Shown in pieces: positions 11,650-23,446 of a stretch of 64,000 nt of DNA. Location of the stretch: positions 2,542,001 through 2,606,000 of the forward strand of contig OZ038527.1 in the NCBI GenBank assembly GCA_964036665.1. The letters run 5' to 3'. This DNA is from Gordius sp. MW1. Lineage: Eukaryota > Nematomorpha > Gordioida > Gordea > Gordiidae. Both the position numbers and the translations under genes were made by a program. The notes below the pieces were generated by a model, which did no database searches, had not been told where the DNA came from, and saw only the letters and a list, made by a program, of their open reading frames with translations. How positions within the stretch are numbered: position 1 is the stretch's first letter; each line of letters begins with the position of its first letter.

Positions 11650-13280
11650 TAAAACCAATTAACAGGAACAATCATAAGAGTCAAAAAAGAACGGAAAAAA
11701 AATTTCGATTCACAATTTGGCCAATGGTCATTTTTTCCATTGGTCAGTACCAACAGATATTCTATAAGTCAATGATAGCCAAAAAAAACGAAAAAAAATC
11801 TTTGATGCTCACTTTGGCCAATGGTCATTTTTTTCCATTGGTCAGCAGCCAGGACACGGTAAAAGTGGATATAAATTCATAAGAGTCAAAAAAAACGAAA
11901 AAAAAATTTTCGAATCACATTTTGGCCAATGGTCATTTTATTTCATTGGTCAGCAGCCAACGGACGGCCAAAAAGTCTTATTATCAATGGTATTAACAAG
12001 AATAATATATTTATTTAAACAAAAAAAATAAAACATAAAATTGGCCTCTCCGGGATTCGAACCCACATCAGGAGAGGCTTAGGCTTTTGTATGGGGGGGG
12101 GGGCACAGGGACCCATATCAGTATAGGCATAGGCTCTACTAGGGGAGGGCATAGGTTAATTATTTATTTTAACAAAAAAAAACGAAAAAAATGTTCGATT
12201 CACATTTTGGCCAATGATCATTTTTTTCCATTGGTCAGCAGCCAACGGACGGCCAAAAAGTCATAATAGCAATGGTAGTAACAGGAACAATCATAATAGT
12301 CAAAAAAAAACGAAAAAAAACTTGGATTCACATTTTGGCCAATGGTCATTTTTTTCATTGGTCAGCACCCAATGGACGGCCAAAAAGTCTTATTATCAAT
12401 GGTAGTAACAAGAACAATCATAAGAGTAAAAAAAACTCCGGGATTCGAACCCAAAAACTAGTTAAATTAACAAGAATTGAAAGTAAACAACGAGACAAGA
12501 CATTCTGTGCAAGACAAGACATTCGGTGCAAGACAAGACATTCGGTGCAAGACAAGACAAGACAAGACACCGAACAGCGTTACAAACAAAATGGAAAGCG
12601 AGCCCATAAATTGCATAGCAATTAAAAACTTTGTAGGGGCACAGGGACCCATATCAGTAGAGGCATAGGCTTTTGTAGGAAAGGATATAGGGTAATTATC
12701 AATGTTAACCTATTCGAAAACGAAAAAAAAATTTCGATTTATTTGGCCAATGGTCATTTTTTTCAATGGTCAGTAGCCAGCGGACGGTCAAAAAGTCATA
12801 TTATCAATTTTACAGTATAGAGTCAAAATTATTGGGGTTTAACAAACTATTTAAATTAAATAAATAAAATTTAAAGTAATAGCTCTTGCAGGATCCTAAA
12901 ATTCCTTTTAGTTAAAAAAAGGGCTAAATTCTTAAACTACCGGCCCGATTCGCTCGAAACTTTACCCGTAGGTGCCCAGGGCGGCCAGGGGTAAAATAGC
13001 TTTTTCAGATTCCTAAAATACTTTTTCGTTTTAAAAATATCGGAAATTTCCCGGGCAGTTTCCTAAAAAAAAATTTCGATTTATATGGCCAATGGTCATT
13101 TATGGTCAGTAGCCTGCGGACGGTCAAAAAGTCATATTATTAATGGTATTAACAAGAACAAAATATTAATTTAATTAAATATATACATTGGAGGGTAAAC
13201 GGACGGACATCAACGGACATCAACGGACAACGGACATCAACGGACAACCAAAAACGAGCCCATAAATTGCATAGCAATTA
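11650..13280 (-). mobile_element. HINE-like repeat arrays with two right ends
   Basis: Monomers with GGCCAATGGTCATT run from 11,700. Element ends CATAAATTGCATAGCAATT occur near 12,606-12,626 and 13,260-13,279. No left (hairpin) end is present, so these are truncated or nested copies. tRNA-like CTCCGGGATTCGAACCC occurs near 12,049 and 12,437. A short minisatellite of AAGACAAGACATTCGGTGC (three units) lies at about 12,500-12,560. Confidence 0.65.
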
Positions 13281-13546
13281 AAAATACGTAATTATAAGCC
13301 CATAATGTATAAATTTCATTAAATCAATTAAGCCAAATAAATACATATATATTATGAATCGTCTCAATATTATTTGTTTAAACATGTTTCGATATTGAAA
13401 GGCGTACAGCAAAATTTGGATATTCACCTAGTTATTATATCTAGTATTTAAAGAATGCTGACTAATGAGATGTTTAAAAACGCAATTAAGAAGATCACGA
13501 TGATATTGAAAGTTTATTTACAACGGTACAAATAATAATATTAATA
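13281..13546. other. AT-rich spacer
   Basis: Nothing recognisable between two HINE-like copies. Confidence 0.4.
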
Positions 13547-14273
13547 CTTGGGCCTTCGGCCCTCGTGGGAAGGGGGAGGGGGAAGGGGGAAGGGAAGGGG
13601 GGAAGGGAAGGGGGAACGAAACTCATCTATATTCCGTATAAACGTAGCATATTTGCTATGCAATTTATGGGCGAGAAAGGTAGGGGCGAGAATGCTCATA
13701 GGGAGGTATTAAATGCAAAATGATTAGTTAATTATTTATACAAATATTTCATTTAATTTAAAAAAAAATTTGCCCTCTCCGGGATTCGAACCCACAATAG
13801 TAAAGGCATAGGCTTTTGTAGGGGCACAGGGGCCCATATCAGTAGAGGCGTAGGTCCTTGGTGGGGAGGGCATAGGATAATTATCAATGTTAACCAATTC
13901 AATACGAAAAAATAAAATTTCGATTTATACTTTGGCCACATTTTTTTCATTGGTCAGGAGCCAGCGGACGGTCATATCAATGGTATTAACAAGAACAATA
14001 TATTAATTTAATTTAAAAAAAATAGAAATTTTGCCCTCTCCGAGATTCGAACCCACATTAGTAGAGGCATAGGCCCTTGGAAAGGGCATAGGGTAATTAT
14101 CAATGTTAACCTAATATAACTAATTCAAAAACGAAAAAATTAAATTTCGATTTATTTGGCCAATGGTCATTTTTTTCAATGGTCCGTAGCCAGCGGACGG
14201 TCAAAAATTCATATTATCAATGCTATTAACAAGAACGAAATATTAATTAAATTTAAAAAAATATAAAAATTTA

Positions 14274-14346
14274 GCCCTCTCCGGGATTCGAACTCGTTGC
14301 CTCCTGTTTACAAGCCGTTCGCTATAACCACTCACACCATGTTGGT
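14274..14346 (-). pseudogene. tRNA-like (Thr UGU-like) pseudogene within repeat
   Basis: On the minus strand GTGAGTGGTTATAGCGAAC resembles a D-arm/A box. GGCTTGTAAACAGGAGG looks like an anticodon arm with UGU in the loop, and GAGTTCGAATCCCGG is a B box/T arm. The 5' acceptor strand does not pair with the GAGAGGGC 3' strand, so it is not a functional tRNA. It looks like a tRNA-derived SINE head or captured tRNA. A second copy lies at 15,355-15,430. Confidence 0.6.
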
Positions 14347-14439
14347 ATTAAATGGTAGAAGTTTTTATGTTATCTATATAGATAATCAAATAATAAAGTG
14401 TGTTTTATGTTTATTATATAATAAAATGAAACAATAATA

Positions 14440-14568
14440 GAAAATCAATATATTATAGATAATTTAACAAATATAAATTATTATGAAAAAAATGGGGGGC
14501 CGCAAAAAAATTATAAAATATTTGGGGGCGGGGAGTGGCCGCGTGTATAAAAAGGTTAAGAACCACTG
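14440..14568 (-). mobile_element. hAT terminal fragment
   Basis: Read on the minus strand it begins CAGTGGTTCTTAACCTTTTT, a well-known hAT (Charlie/Zaphod-like) end, followed by GGCCACTCCCCGCCCCC. Only one end is found, so the extent to the left is a guess. Confidence 0.55.
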
Positions 14569-15354
14569 ATTCAAAACACTTCAGCAATAGGCGTTTTTTG
14601 ATCACCAAATATTCAAGAATTTGGTTCAGTATTTTATAATGATTTTGGGAGAAGCATTTTGAAATTTTAGCCTTTACTTAAAAACAATTTGGCCAATGGT
14701 CATTTTTTTCCATTGGTCAGTACCAAGAGACGGTTTATAAATACATACGAGTCAAAAAAAATGAGAAAAAAATTTTCGATTTACACTTTGGCCAATGGTG
14801 ATTTTTTTCCATTGATCAGCAGCGACGGCCAAAAGGACTGGTCAGTAGCCAGGACACGGCTAAAAAGTCGTATTATCAAGGGTATTAACAAGAACAATAT
14901 ATTAATTTAATTTAAAAAAAATAAGAATTTTGCCCTGTCCGGGATTCGAACCCACATCAATAAAGGCATAGCCTTTTGTAGGGGCAGCAGCCAGCGGACG
15001 GCCAAAAAGTCATATTATCAATGGTATTAACAAAAACAATATATTAATTTAATTTAAAATAAAATAAAAATTTTGCCCTCTCCGGGATTCGAACCCACAT
15101 TAGTAAAGGCATAGGCTTTTGTAGGGGCACAGGGACTCATATCAGTAGAGGCGTAATTGTAGGAAAGGGCATAGGGTAATTATCAATGTTAACCTAATAT
15201 ACCCAATTTAAAAACAAAAAAATAAAATTTCGATTTATTTGGCCAATGGTCATTTTTATCAATGGTCCGTAGCCAGCGGACGGTCAAAAATTCATATTAT
15301 TAATGGTATTAACAAGAACAAAATATTAATTTAATTTAAAAAAAAATAAAAATT

Positions 15355-15430
15355 TTGCCCTCTCCGGGATTCGAACTCGTTGCCTCCTTTTACAAGCCGT
15401 TCGCTATAACCACTCACACCCTGCTGGTAT
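15355..15430 (-). pseudogene. tRNA-like pseudogene, second copy
   Basis: This repeats the tRNA-like segment at 14,274-14,346 with small changes (one fewer base in the variable region, GGTGTGAGTGGTTATAGC retained). Its presence in two monomers shows it was amplified together with the HINE-like repeat. Confidence 0.55.
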
Positions 15431-15712
15431 TAAAATGGTAGAAGTTTTTATGTTATTTATATCGATAATGAAATGATAAGGTTGTGTTTTATGTTTAGAA
15501 AATCAATATATTTCTTTGGTCAGTAGCTAGCGGACGGTCAAAAAGTCATATTATCAATGTTATTAACAAGAACAAAATTTTAAAAATAAAAATAAAAATT
15601 TTGTCCTCTCCGGGATTTGAACCCACATCAGTAGAGGCATAGGCTTTTGTAGGGGCACAGGGACCCATATGAGTAGAGGCATAGGCTTCTGTAGGGGAGG
15701 GCATAGACTGAC

Positions 15713-16368
15713 TCTGGTCACGAATGGCTGGAATGCATTCCAAGCAAGTTCTCTATGCTCTTACTCTCAAACCCCTAAATTACTTACGCGATCGCCTTGA
15801 GACTGGGGATCCCAATTTGCAAGCAATTGGCTTGTAAAAATTGTAAGAAACATGATGTTTGGGCCCACCACCCCTTACATTGTAAACTTAACAAATTCCG
15901 TTTCATTCGCCATCAAAAGATCAACCTTTTGATCCAAACCGCTTTACTAAAAGCCGGCTTCCCTTCCATTCTTGAACCATCTGAACCCACCCTTGAGGGT
16001 CGAATGCGCCCCGATGGAACATCCACAATTCCATGGGAGGATGGTAAGTTCCTATCTTGGGACTTTACCTGCATCGACGTATTTGCACCCCCTAACAATA
16101 ACGCTGACCCATCTAGCGGAAGCACGCAAAATTCATAAATACCGTGATATAATTCCTTTTAAAATTTTTATCCCTATCGTGGCTTCTTGTTCTGCCACTT
16201 TTGGCAAACAGGCATTAGCCTTCTTTAAATTGATGAGAAGAGATCTCCCGAAGGAAAATACTCAGCAAGTTTTCTTTTGCGCCAAAAAATAGGAATTTTA
16301 ATTGCCAAATACAATTATAAGGCATTTTCCGACACCTGGCCTCTGGCCCTCGATGAAGATGACGAGTA
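15713..16368 (+). pseudogene. Retroelement C-terminal (endonuclease-like) fragment
   Basis: The frame from about 15,713 reads GHEWLECIPSKFS, LRLGIPIC, a Cys/His cluster (CKNCKKHDVWAHHPLHC) and ILEPSEPTLEGRMRPDGTS, then LSWDFTCIDVFAP. After a frameshift near 16,105 it continues EARKIHKYRDI and FIPIVASCSATFGKQA, ending at a stop near 16,368 after DEDDE. A zinc-knuckle-like cluster followed by RPD...WDFTC...D is familiar from the C-terminus of many invertebrate RT-containing retroelement proteins. The PD...D pattern suggests a restriction-like nuclease fold (inference). Only this terminal domain is present; the RT is absent. Confidence 0.6.
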
Positions 16369-16744
16369 GTCACGCTTTTTATTTATTTATTAATCGTGTT
16401 TTATATTTTCATATATAGATTTTACCTAATAAAATTTTTTTACAAAAAAATAAAAATAAAAATAAATTATCAATGTTAACCTAATATACCCAACGAAAAA
16501 AAAATTTCGATTTATTTGGCCAATGGTCATTTTTTTCATTGGTCAGTAGCCAGCGGAAGGTCAAAAAGTCATATTATCAATGGTATTAACAAGAACAAAA
16601 TATTAATTTAATTTAAAAAAAAAAATTCGTCCTCTCCCGGGCTTGAACCCGAACCACCAGGTCACAAAGCTGGCGCCAATAACTTGGTTGACAACGGACA
16701 ACGGACGGACAACAAAAAACGAGCCCATAAATTGCATAGCAATT

Positions 16745-18450
16745 TATAATAATATTTCGTCCAATTCAACCTAGTCAAATTTATATACAAAGTGTACCTT
16801 ATAAAGGCGCATTTCATGCATGAAAAATGTACGGGAAAAATTATCCAGGGAAAAATTGAGTAGAAAAGGTCATCGAGGCTAAAAGCTTCTTTTTTATTTA
16901 ATCTTTTTCGTTAATAAATTTCTATCCGTTTTTTAGAACCCAAACAAGCTTTAAATGAAAAAGTGTAATTTTGTATGATAAATTGATAGGAATTAACAGT
17001 TTTGTTGCAAATAACTCTGTCATAACAACCCCCAAAATATATTTTATAACCATGGGGCTATTAAGAACGGGGCTATAATTACCCTTTTATTAATCTATAC
17101 AGTCAAAATAGTGTAATTATAAGTGCAAAACGAATCATGGACATTATTATAAAATAAAATTGGGTTAGGCATGGGAACAGATGCCCCCGCTCCAAATTTA
17201 TAAGTTCTTATATATTTAATGAATTGGTGGTTAAGTCTTTAAAATTCTCATTCCACCCACTCATATAAAATCATATCCGTATTATATGCTGTGGTGTTCA
17301 CCTATATTCTGATTCACCCCCCCCCCCCCCCCCCCATACACATATAATTATATATGCATGTTTATGATGTTACTCTACACCTGTTTATGATGAATCATGC
17401 TTCTATTCCCCCTTTCCTCTTATTCTTTTTTTATTACCCCTTTTACTCAGAATTTTTAGTTAAAGACATTTTATTGCTTCCCCCCCCCCCTCCCGTACAC
17501 ACACATACATCTACGCTTGTTTATGGTGTTACTCTACGCCTGTTTATGATGAATCATGTTTCGCTATGATATTACTATCCAGTTTTTATAGATTTTTTTA
17601 TACGATGATTGAGCGATAATTACACATATACATATTTCTTTATCACTTTTTACTTTTTCATTTTTATCGCGCGCGCACTCGTGCGCGGCGCGGAAGTGTT
17701 GATTAAATAAATCCTATCGAAATATTATTTCGAAATATATTATCAGAACGTTAGAACATAAAATATGCCCCCCACCTTTTGTTTAATTTCTGCCTTAGCC
17801 AATGAAAGAAAAATAAAGTTTATTAAGCAAAGAAACAAAAAATTAGTTATGGGATATAGCCAATCAAATTAACCTCTCTTTCTATAAAAATTATACAAAA
17901 AACCGAAGTTGCAAAAAAAAAAAATTTGTAGTGCATACAATGACAATAAATTTAACATCAGCATAAGATGGGTTTACATGCAAAGGTTGCTCAATGTGAG
18001 CCCTATAGTTGTAAATTGCTAAGCAGCTTCAACTAAAAACGCGAGCACGAACACTAGCTGTGTAACATGCTAGTTAGCACAATGAGTGCTAGCTGTTCGG
18101 TGCATTAGTTTTAACAGTAGCACGTAAAAATGCTCGTGAGGTTAGTCGAAACAGCCTAATCTGTTAAAAAATTTAGCAGGAGCTCGAGCAGTAAATTCGA
18201 GCAGATAGTAGATTGAATTGCTATTTGTTAAAATTTAGCAACTTACAATATTTGCTCACGGTATATTATAAAGTTAATATATTATAGTTTTATAAGAAAT
18301 TAAGCATGTTGAGCATAAAATGATGGATTGCGCGATAATAAGATGATATTGTATATTTGATTTTTTACCTGACATGTAATTATATACATTTTGAGTTTTT
18401 AGGTATAAATATTTTGTACAGGTGGTTAAATAAATATATATGAGGTAAAT
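16745..18450. other. Non-coding AT-rich stretch with simple repeats
   Basis: No gene seen. It contains a long C run (about 17,318-17,335), a second at 17,481, a repeated phrase GTTTATGATGAATCATG (17,384 and 17,545), a GC palindrome-like patch CGCGCGCGCACTCGTGCGCG near 17,669, and a region at 18,010-18,215 with many short GCTAG/GCTCG motifs. Confidence 0.6.
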
Positions 18451-18451
18451 G

Positions 18452-18955
18452 CATGGTAAATGTCATAATCTATGTTTATGATGCGATTTAAAATTTTTTT
18501 TCAAATTGTGACTCACTAGGAGCGTAAAAAATGTTTTTCACCTTTGAAATTAAGATTTTGAAAGTTTAGCGGTCGCCCAGGTGACAAATGTCATAATCTA
18601 TGTTTTTGATGCGATTACAATTTTTTTTCAAATTGTGACTCACTAAGCGCTTAAAAAATGTTTTTCACCTTGAAATTAAGATTTTTGAAAGTTTAGCGGT
18701 CGCCCAGGTGACAAATGTCATAATCTATGTTTAAGATGCAATTTAAATTTTTTTTCAAATTGTGACTCACTAAGCGCTTAAAAAAATGTTTTTCACCTTT
18801 GAAATTAAGATTTTTGAAAGTTTACCGGTCGCCTAGGTGACAAATGTCATAATCTATGTTTATGATGCGATTTAAATTTTTTTTTCAAATTGTGACTCAC
18901 TAAGAGCTTAAACAATGTCTTTCACCTTTGAAATTAAGATTTTTGAAAGTTTAGA
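18452..18955. repeat. Four-unit ~127-bp tandem repeat
   Basis: Four head-to-tail units each read ATGTCATAATCTATGTTT, CAAATTGTGACTCACTA and GTTTTTCACCTT in order. The first three end in GCGGTCGCCCAGGTGACAA or close variants; the fourth loses that end. It is unrelated to the HINE monomer. Confidence 0.9.
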
Positions 18956-19114
18956 TATTATATAAATTGTGATAATTGCTAGGATGACTTATAAAATCAA
19001 TCAAAAATTAAAAACTGCATAACTTAAAACCTAAACAATATAATTTATAATAACAGTAATACAATACAGTAATAAAATTAAAAAACTTACTTTATTAATA
19101 AAAAATATTAAAAA

Positions 19115-19255
19115 AGGCTTGCGACAAAACGAGCAGCGACATGCAATAGCTCCGCTATTGCCTGTTACGACCGCGCATCACAAAATGTCACAATGAGCAG
19201 CGACATGCAATACCTCCGCTCCTGTTACTACCGCGCATCTAAAAATGTCACAGAT
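19115..19255. repeat. Two-copy direct repeat, ~70 bp
   Basis: GAGCAGCGACATGCAATA followed by CTCCGCT, CCTGTTAC and ACCGCGCATC occurs twice, at about 19,131 and 19,196. It is GC-richer than its surroundings. Confidence 0.75.
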
Positions 19256-19279
19256 ATCGTAAGTATATCTCAAAAAAAT

Positions 19280-20026
19280 TACAGGTGCTAAATTGTTCCA
19301 TTAGTCAGTACCAAGAGACGGTCTATTAATACATAAGAGTCAAAAAAAAGAAAAAAAAATTTGGATTATAACTTAAGCCAATGGTCATTTTTCCATTAGG
19401 CAGCAGCCAGCGGATGGTCTATAAATACATAAAAGTCAAAAAAAAACGAAAAAAAAATTTAGATTCACATTTTGGCCAATGGACATTTTTTTCTATGTCA
19501 ACAGCCAGTGGACGGTCTATAAATACATAAGAGTCAAAAAAAACGAAAAATAAATTTCGATTCACATTTTGGCCAATGGTCATATTTCCCATTGGTCAGC
19601 AGCCAGGAGACGGTGAAAGTGTATATAAATACATGAGAGTCAAAAAATACGAAAAAAAAATTTATTCACTTTTGCAAATGGTCATTTTTTTCATTGGTCA
19701 GCAGCCAGCGGACGGCCAAAAAGTCATATTATCAATGGTATTAACAAGAATAATCATAAGAGTAAAAAAAACGAGAAAAAAAATTTCGATTCACAAATTG
19801 GCGTCTGGTCATTTTTTTCATTGGTCAGCAGCCAGCGGACGGCCAAAAAGTAATATTATCAATGATTAACAAGAATAATATGTTAATTTAAAAAATAAAT
19901 AAAAAAGTTTGCCCTCTCCGATTTGAACTACATCCGTAGAGGCATAAGCCTTTGTGGGGGGGGGGGGGGGGTTCAGGGACCCATATCAGTAGAGGCATAA
20001 GCCCTTGTAGGGGGGCACAGGTAATC
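19280..20026 (-). repeat. HINE-like monomer array, left part
   Basis: Six or so diverged GGCCAATGGTCATT monomers, followed by the tRNA-like and GTAGAGGCATAAGCC phrases with G runs near 19,956. The array is interrupted at about 20,030 by a TIR transposon and resumes at about 23,447 with TTATCAATGTTAACCTAA, the expected next phrase. Confidence 0.8.
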
Positions 20027-20596
20027 ACTGGTCAACAAATAATGGGCTTGTGAAATTAACCTGCGAACTATTTACAGATTCTGGTAGAGTTTTTTACGGT
20101 GAACACAAATATGTTTTTAGTTTTTCCCCTATACGTCAAATTTTTTAAATATTCGTTGTCAAAGTTGCCTAAAACAGCGATTTTAGCGTATTTCAAACGT
20201 CAATAACTTGCAAATAAATTGGTAAAAATTTTATTTAAAATATTTAATTAGTAGATAAAAGTGTTAGGAATGTATTCACAAGTTTTTTTAATCTTAGTAT
20301 ATTAACTTGTTAAAATATAAACAAAACTAACATGTCCCTATCTATTTACATTGACAAATTACCCCAGACTTGAGGTCTCCCTCCCTTCTCTTTAACACTA
20401 GGAATTAAGTGCGTGTTGTTGTTTATCTACACTACCACTCTCACTCTCTTAGGTAGAGTGGTAGTAGTAGAGATACTTACTACTACCCCTCTCTCTACTA
20501 CTACCACTGCCATCTATGGTTAATTAATCTTATTCACCCCTTCCTATATTCGCTTATGCAAAATATTTCATAAACCATTTTTTTTTGCTACACGGC

Positions 20597-20757
20597 ATGG
20601 GCGTAGCTGGGGGGGGGGGGGGAGGGGTAAATGAAAAAAAAATTTCATACAAAACCATTAAAATTAAAAAATTTATATGTTCCCCCCCCCCTTAATGGAA
20701 CCTTAACAACTTTCGCCACCCCCCCCCCCCTAATCTAAAACCTGGCTATGCCCATGC
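20597..20757. mobile_element. MITE-like GGGCGTAGC element with poly-G/C
   Basis: Begins GCATGGGCGTAGCTGGG and ends CCTGGCTATGCCCATGC, an inverted pair, with long G and C runs inside. Similar elements occur at 22,776-22,960, 59,141-59,300 and (partial) 2,690-2,860. Confidence 0.55.
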
Positions 20758-20880
20758 CGCACGGATATTTTTTGTGTATCTTTAATTTATGTACCAAAAT
20801 TAATTTAGTATTGTATGTCGGAATATTTATTTTTTATTGAAAAGCAAGGTACAAACTCGAGTAATAAAATTTAAAATAGT

Positions 20881-22472
20881 TTAATGGAAAAAATTTAATA
20901 GCGATTTCCGCTTATGCGTTATGTTTGTTTCACGAAACAAAGTCCACACATAGTCAGCCATCATTGACACATCCCATCTTCCATTGTATCTATCTTCCAT
21001 TTTAGAAATGTCTTGGTGAAAACGTTCACCTTGCTTGTCACTCACAGCGCCTAAATTTTCTGGGAAAAAGTCTAGGTGGGAGTGTAGATAGTGAATTTTA
21101 AGGGACATCCGGCATTCCATTTTTTTATATGTTTTTAATAACCATTGAATTCCTGTTTCGTAATGGCATGACTTATAGTTCCAGAAAAAATTTTTGCATA
21201 CCCATTTAAAAGCATTCCACGCTTAAATTTCATATAAGCTCATTAAACTTTCAAAGTAAAAATCTTTAAAAAGCATTGCAATTTGAGGTCCAATAAAAAT
21301 TCCTTCTTTAATCTTTGCGTCACTTAATTTAGGAAATTTTAATTTTAGGTATTGAAAGGCAGGAGAGTTGATTCTTCCCATGGCCTTGACAAGGTTTTTG
21401 ATTAAACCTAATTTAATGTGTAAAGGGGGCAAAATATTTTTTTCAGTCTTTACCAAGGGCTCAGCGCTAACGCTATAACAGCCTGGAATGTAATCAGTTC
21501 TAGTCCCCCACTGGCAGCGCACGTAATGATCTTTGGTATCCCTGCTATCCCAATTGCACAAAAAGCAACAATATTTTGTAAATCCGCCTTGCATCCCTAA
21601 TAGCATATTAGTTACCTTCAAATCTGAGCATATGTGCCAACCATATTTATCATAGTTAATTTTTTTCAAAAGAAGTTTTAAGTTTTCATATGTTTCTTTT
21701 AATTCCGACGAGTAGGCCAATGGTATGCTAGGAAGTTTATTACCTATATGTAGTATAACTCTTTGAGATTACTTTTTGAGTAATCTATAAAGAGCCTCCA
21801 TTCTTCACAGTTAAACGGCACTCCAATGGCTTCAAACAATCCCTCGATGTTAACGCAGAATACAATAGAATTTTCCATAAGGAAGAATGGAATTAAAAAT
21901 TTGTTTCTGTCCCGATATGATATTTTTACATCAGGCTGCAACAAGTTTTTCTCCTAAAGTCTGGATGCACAAAGCTCGGCTTTGTTTTTTGACAATCCCA
22001 AATCTTTAATGTAATCATCAAGTTCAGCTTGCGAAAACAAAATAAGTTTTGTAACACTCTTTGTCGTAAATAAGGAATTACACTCAAAATCGGCCATATT
22101 TTCTTCATCTTGAAAAATAGTAGTAGGCTCTAAGGTTCCAAAGCAGGGTTTAATTGCAGATAACACGTCTGGGTAAACAATCCTTTTCTTACTTTTCTTA
22201 GTATGCCCATAAACCTTAGTTAAACAATAATAGCAATCCGTGGCATGATTCGTTATTTCACGCCATATCATAGGTGACGTCATTTTAAGGTGAAATTTTT
22301 TCTGTTTGTAACAATTTGATAGACCGCAATAACATGAATTGCATATAACATTTGGGGCGAAGGGTTTTTCGTAACCCATGCAAGGAATACTAAAAATTAT
22401 TTCATACAACTGGGCCACCGATTTTGTAATTCTTCTTCTGCGGGAATTGGAAGTCATATATTCTCTACACAT
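20881..22472 (-). pseudogene. Transposon-encoded protein, widespread unnamed family
   Basis: Four minus-strand pieces form one ~530-residue protein. 22,472-21,957 carries Cys clusters (CNSCYCGLSNC; DCYYCLTK) and SQAELDDYIKDLGLSKNKAE. 21,944-21,747 includes NCEEWRLFIDYSKSN. 21,720-21,226 has GWHICSDLKV, GGFTKYCCFLCNWDSRD and PPLHIKLGL. 21,120-20,884 has SLKIHYLHSHLDFF and GERFHQDISKMEDR. Lesions are a TAG at 21,954-21,956, a frameshift near 21,750 and a TAA at 21,223-21,225; the frame is otherwise open. I recognise this protein type as common in invertebrate genomes and usually left uncharacterised. Its place between long inverted repeats argues it is the transposase. The DLK...CxxC...E layout would suit a DDE enzyme, but that is inference. 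Confidence 0.7.
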
Positions 22473-22775
22473 TTAACAAAACTTATTTGGGGTAGTACAC
22501 TTTCTTGACATGGCCCTAAATAGAATTAGTAATTAATATCTGTAATTTTACCTGAAAAAATTCGATATTTGCTAAAAAAACTTATAAGAAATCATGTAAG
22601 AATGCAGGAATTTATAAACAAACTTAAATTAATATTAAAAAATTTTTGTACCAGCGAAGTGGAAAAAGGGGATTAGAAACGAAGGAGAATTAAAATTCAA
22701 TTAAGGAAAATGGGGTGAGGAGTGAATAAGATTGTACTTTAATAGTTCACAACCACTGCTAGCAGTGTAGTGAGC

Positions 22776-22960
22776 ATGGGCGTAGCTAGGTTTTGATGAG
22801 GAAGGGGGGGGGCGAAACGGTTAAAATTTCAATTAGAGGCAAAACATAAAAAATGTTAATGGTTTTTGCATTGAATTTTTTTTCGTCATTAGAGGGGGGG
22901 GGGGCGTCCGCCCACGGCCCCACCCCTGCCCCCCCCCCCCTAGCTAAGCCCAAAAAATAA
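22776..22960. mobile_element. MITE-like GGGCGTAGC element, second copy
   Basis: Begins GCATGGGCGTAGCTAGG and ends CCCTAGCTAAGCCC, with G and C runs. It lies near the inner edge of the right inverted repeat of the 20-23 kb transposon, mirrored by the copy at 20,597. 22,480-22,775 holds nothing else recognised. Confidence 0.5.
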
Positions 22961-23446
22961 GTTTGTGAAATATTTTGCATAAGCCAATATTTAACAATTG
23001 ACGGCAGTGGTAGTAGTAGAGAGAGGGGTAGTAGTAAGTAGAGTGGTAGTGTAGATAAACAAGAACACGCACTTAATTCCTAGTGTTAAAGAGAAGGGAG
23101 GGAGACCTCAAGTCTGGAGTAATTTGTCAATGTAAATAGATAGGAGATAAGTAAGTTTTGATCATATTTTCAAAAGTTAATATAATGAGATTAAAAAACT
23201 TGTGAATACATTCCTAACACTTTTATCTACTAATTAAATATTTTAAATAAAATTTTTACCAATTAATTTGAAGTTATTGACGTTTGAAAAACGCTAAAAT
23301 CGCGTTTTTGGCAAATATGACAGCGAATATTTAAAAAACTTGACGTATAGGGAAAAAACTAAAAACATATTTGTGTTCACCATGAAAAACTCTACCAGAA
23401 TCTGCAAACAGTTTGCAGGTTAATTTTTCTTGTTGAACCGTGTTAT

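Larger units (their letters stand above)
13547..16744 (-). mobile_element. HINE-like element E3 with insertions
   Basis: Hairpin end at 13,547 (minus 3' end CAAG then T), inverted subterminal repeat near 13,650, monomers throughout, and right end GCATAGCAATT finishing at 16,744, preceded by GGAC repeats. Inserted in it are a hAT terminus (to 14,568), a retroelement C-terminal fragment (15,713-16,368) and two tRNA-like segments. At least seven tRNA-like GGGATTCGAAC motifs occur in the monomers. Confidence 0.6.
20029..23446 (-). mobile_element. DNA transposon with ~0.5-kb inverted repeats
   Basis: The left end CACTGGTCAACAA and right end TTGTTGAACCGTG (inverse CACGGTTCAACAA) begin inverted repeats that match for about 450-550 bp. 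Shared words include GATTCTGGTAGAG, AAAACATATTTGTGTTCAC, TTAGTAGATAAAAGTG and ACTTGAGGTCTCCC. It sits inside a HINE-like array whose sequence resumes on the far side. The target duplication is at most one or two bases and not certain. The CAC...GTG ends recall the CMC group, but I cannot assign a superfamily. The protein is on the minus strand. Confidence 0.8.

Noticed and set aside
14274..14346. Functional tRNA-Thr gene
   Set aside because: The 5' acceptor strand does not pair with the 3' strand and the segment is a repeat component present twice.
17318..17335. Long C runs and other homopolymers as signals
   Set aside because: Homopolymer tracts recur in MITE-like copies and are probably repeat slippage; their exact length may also be a sequencing artefact.
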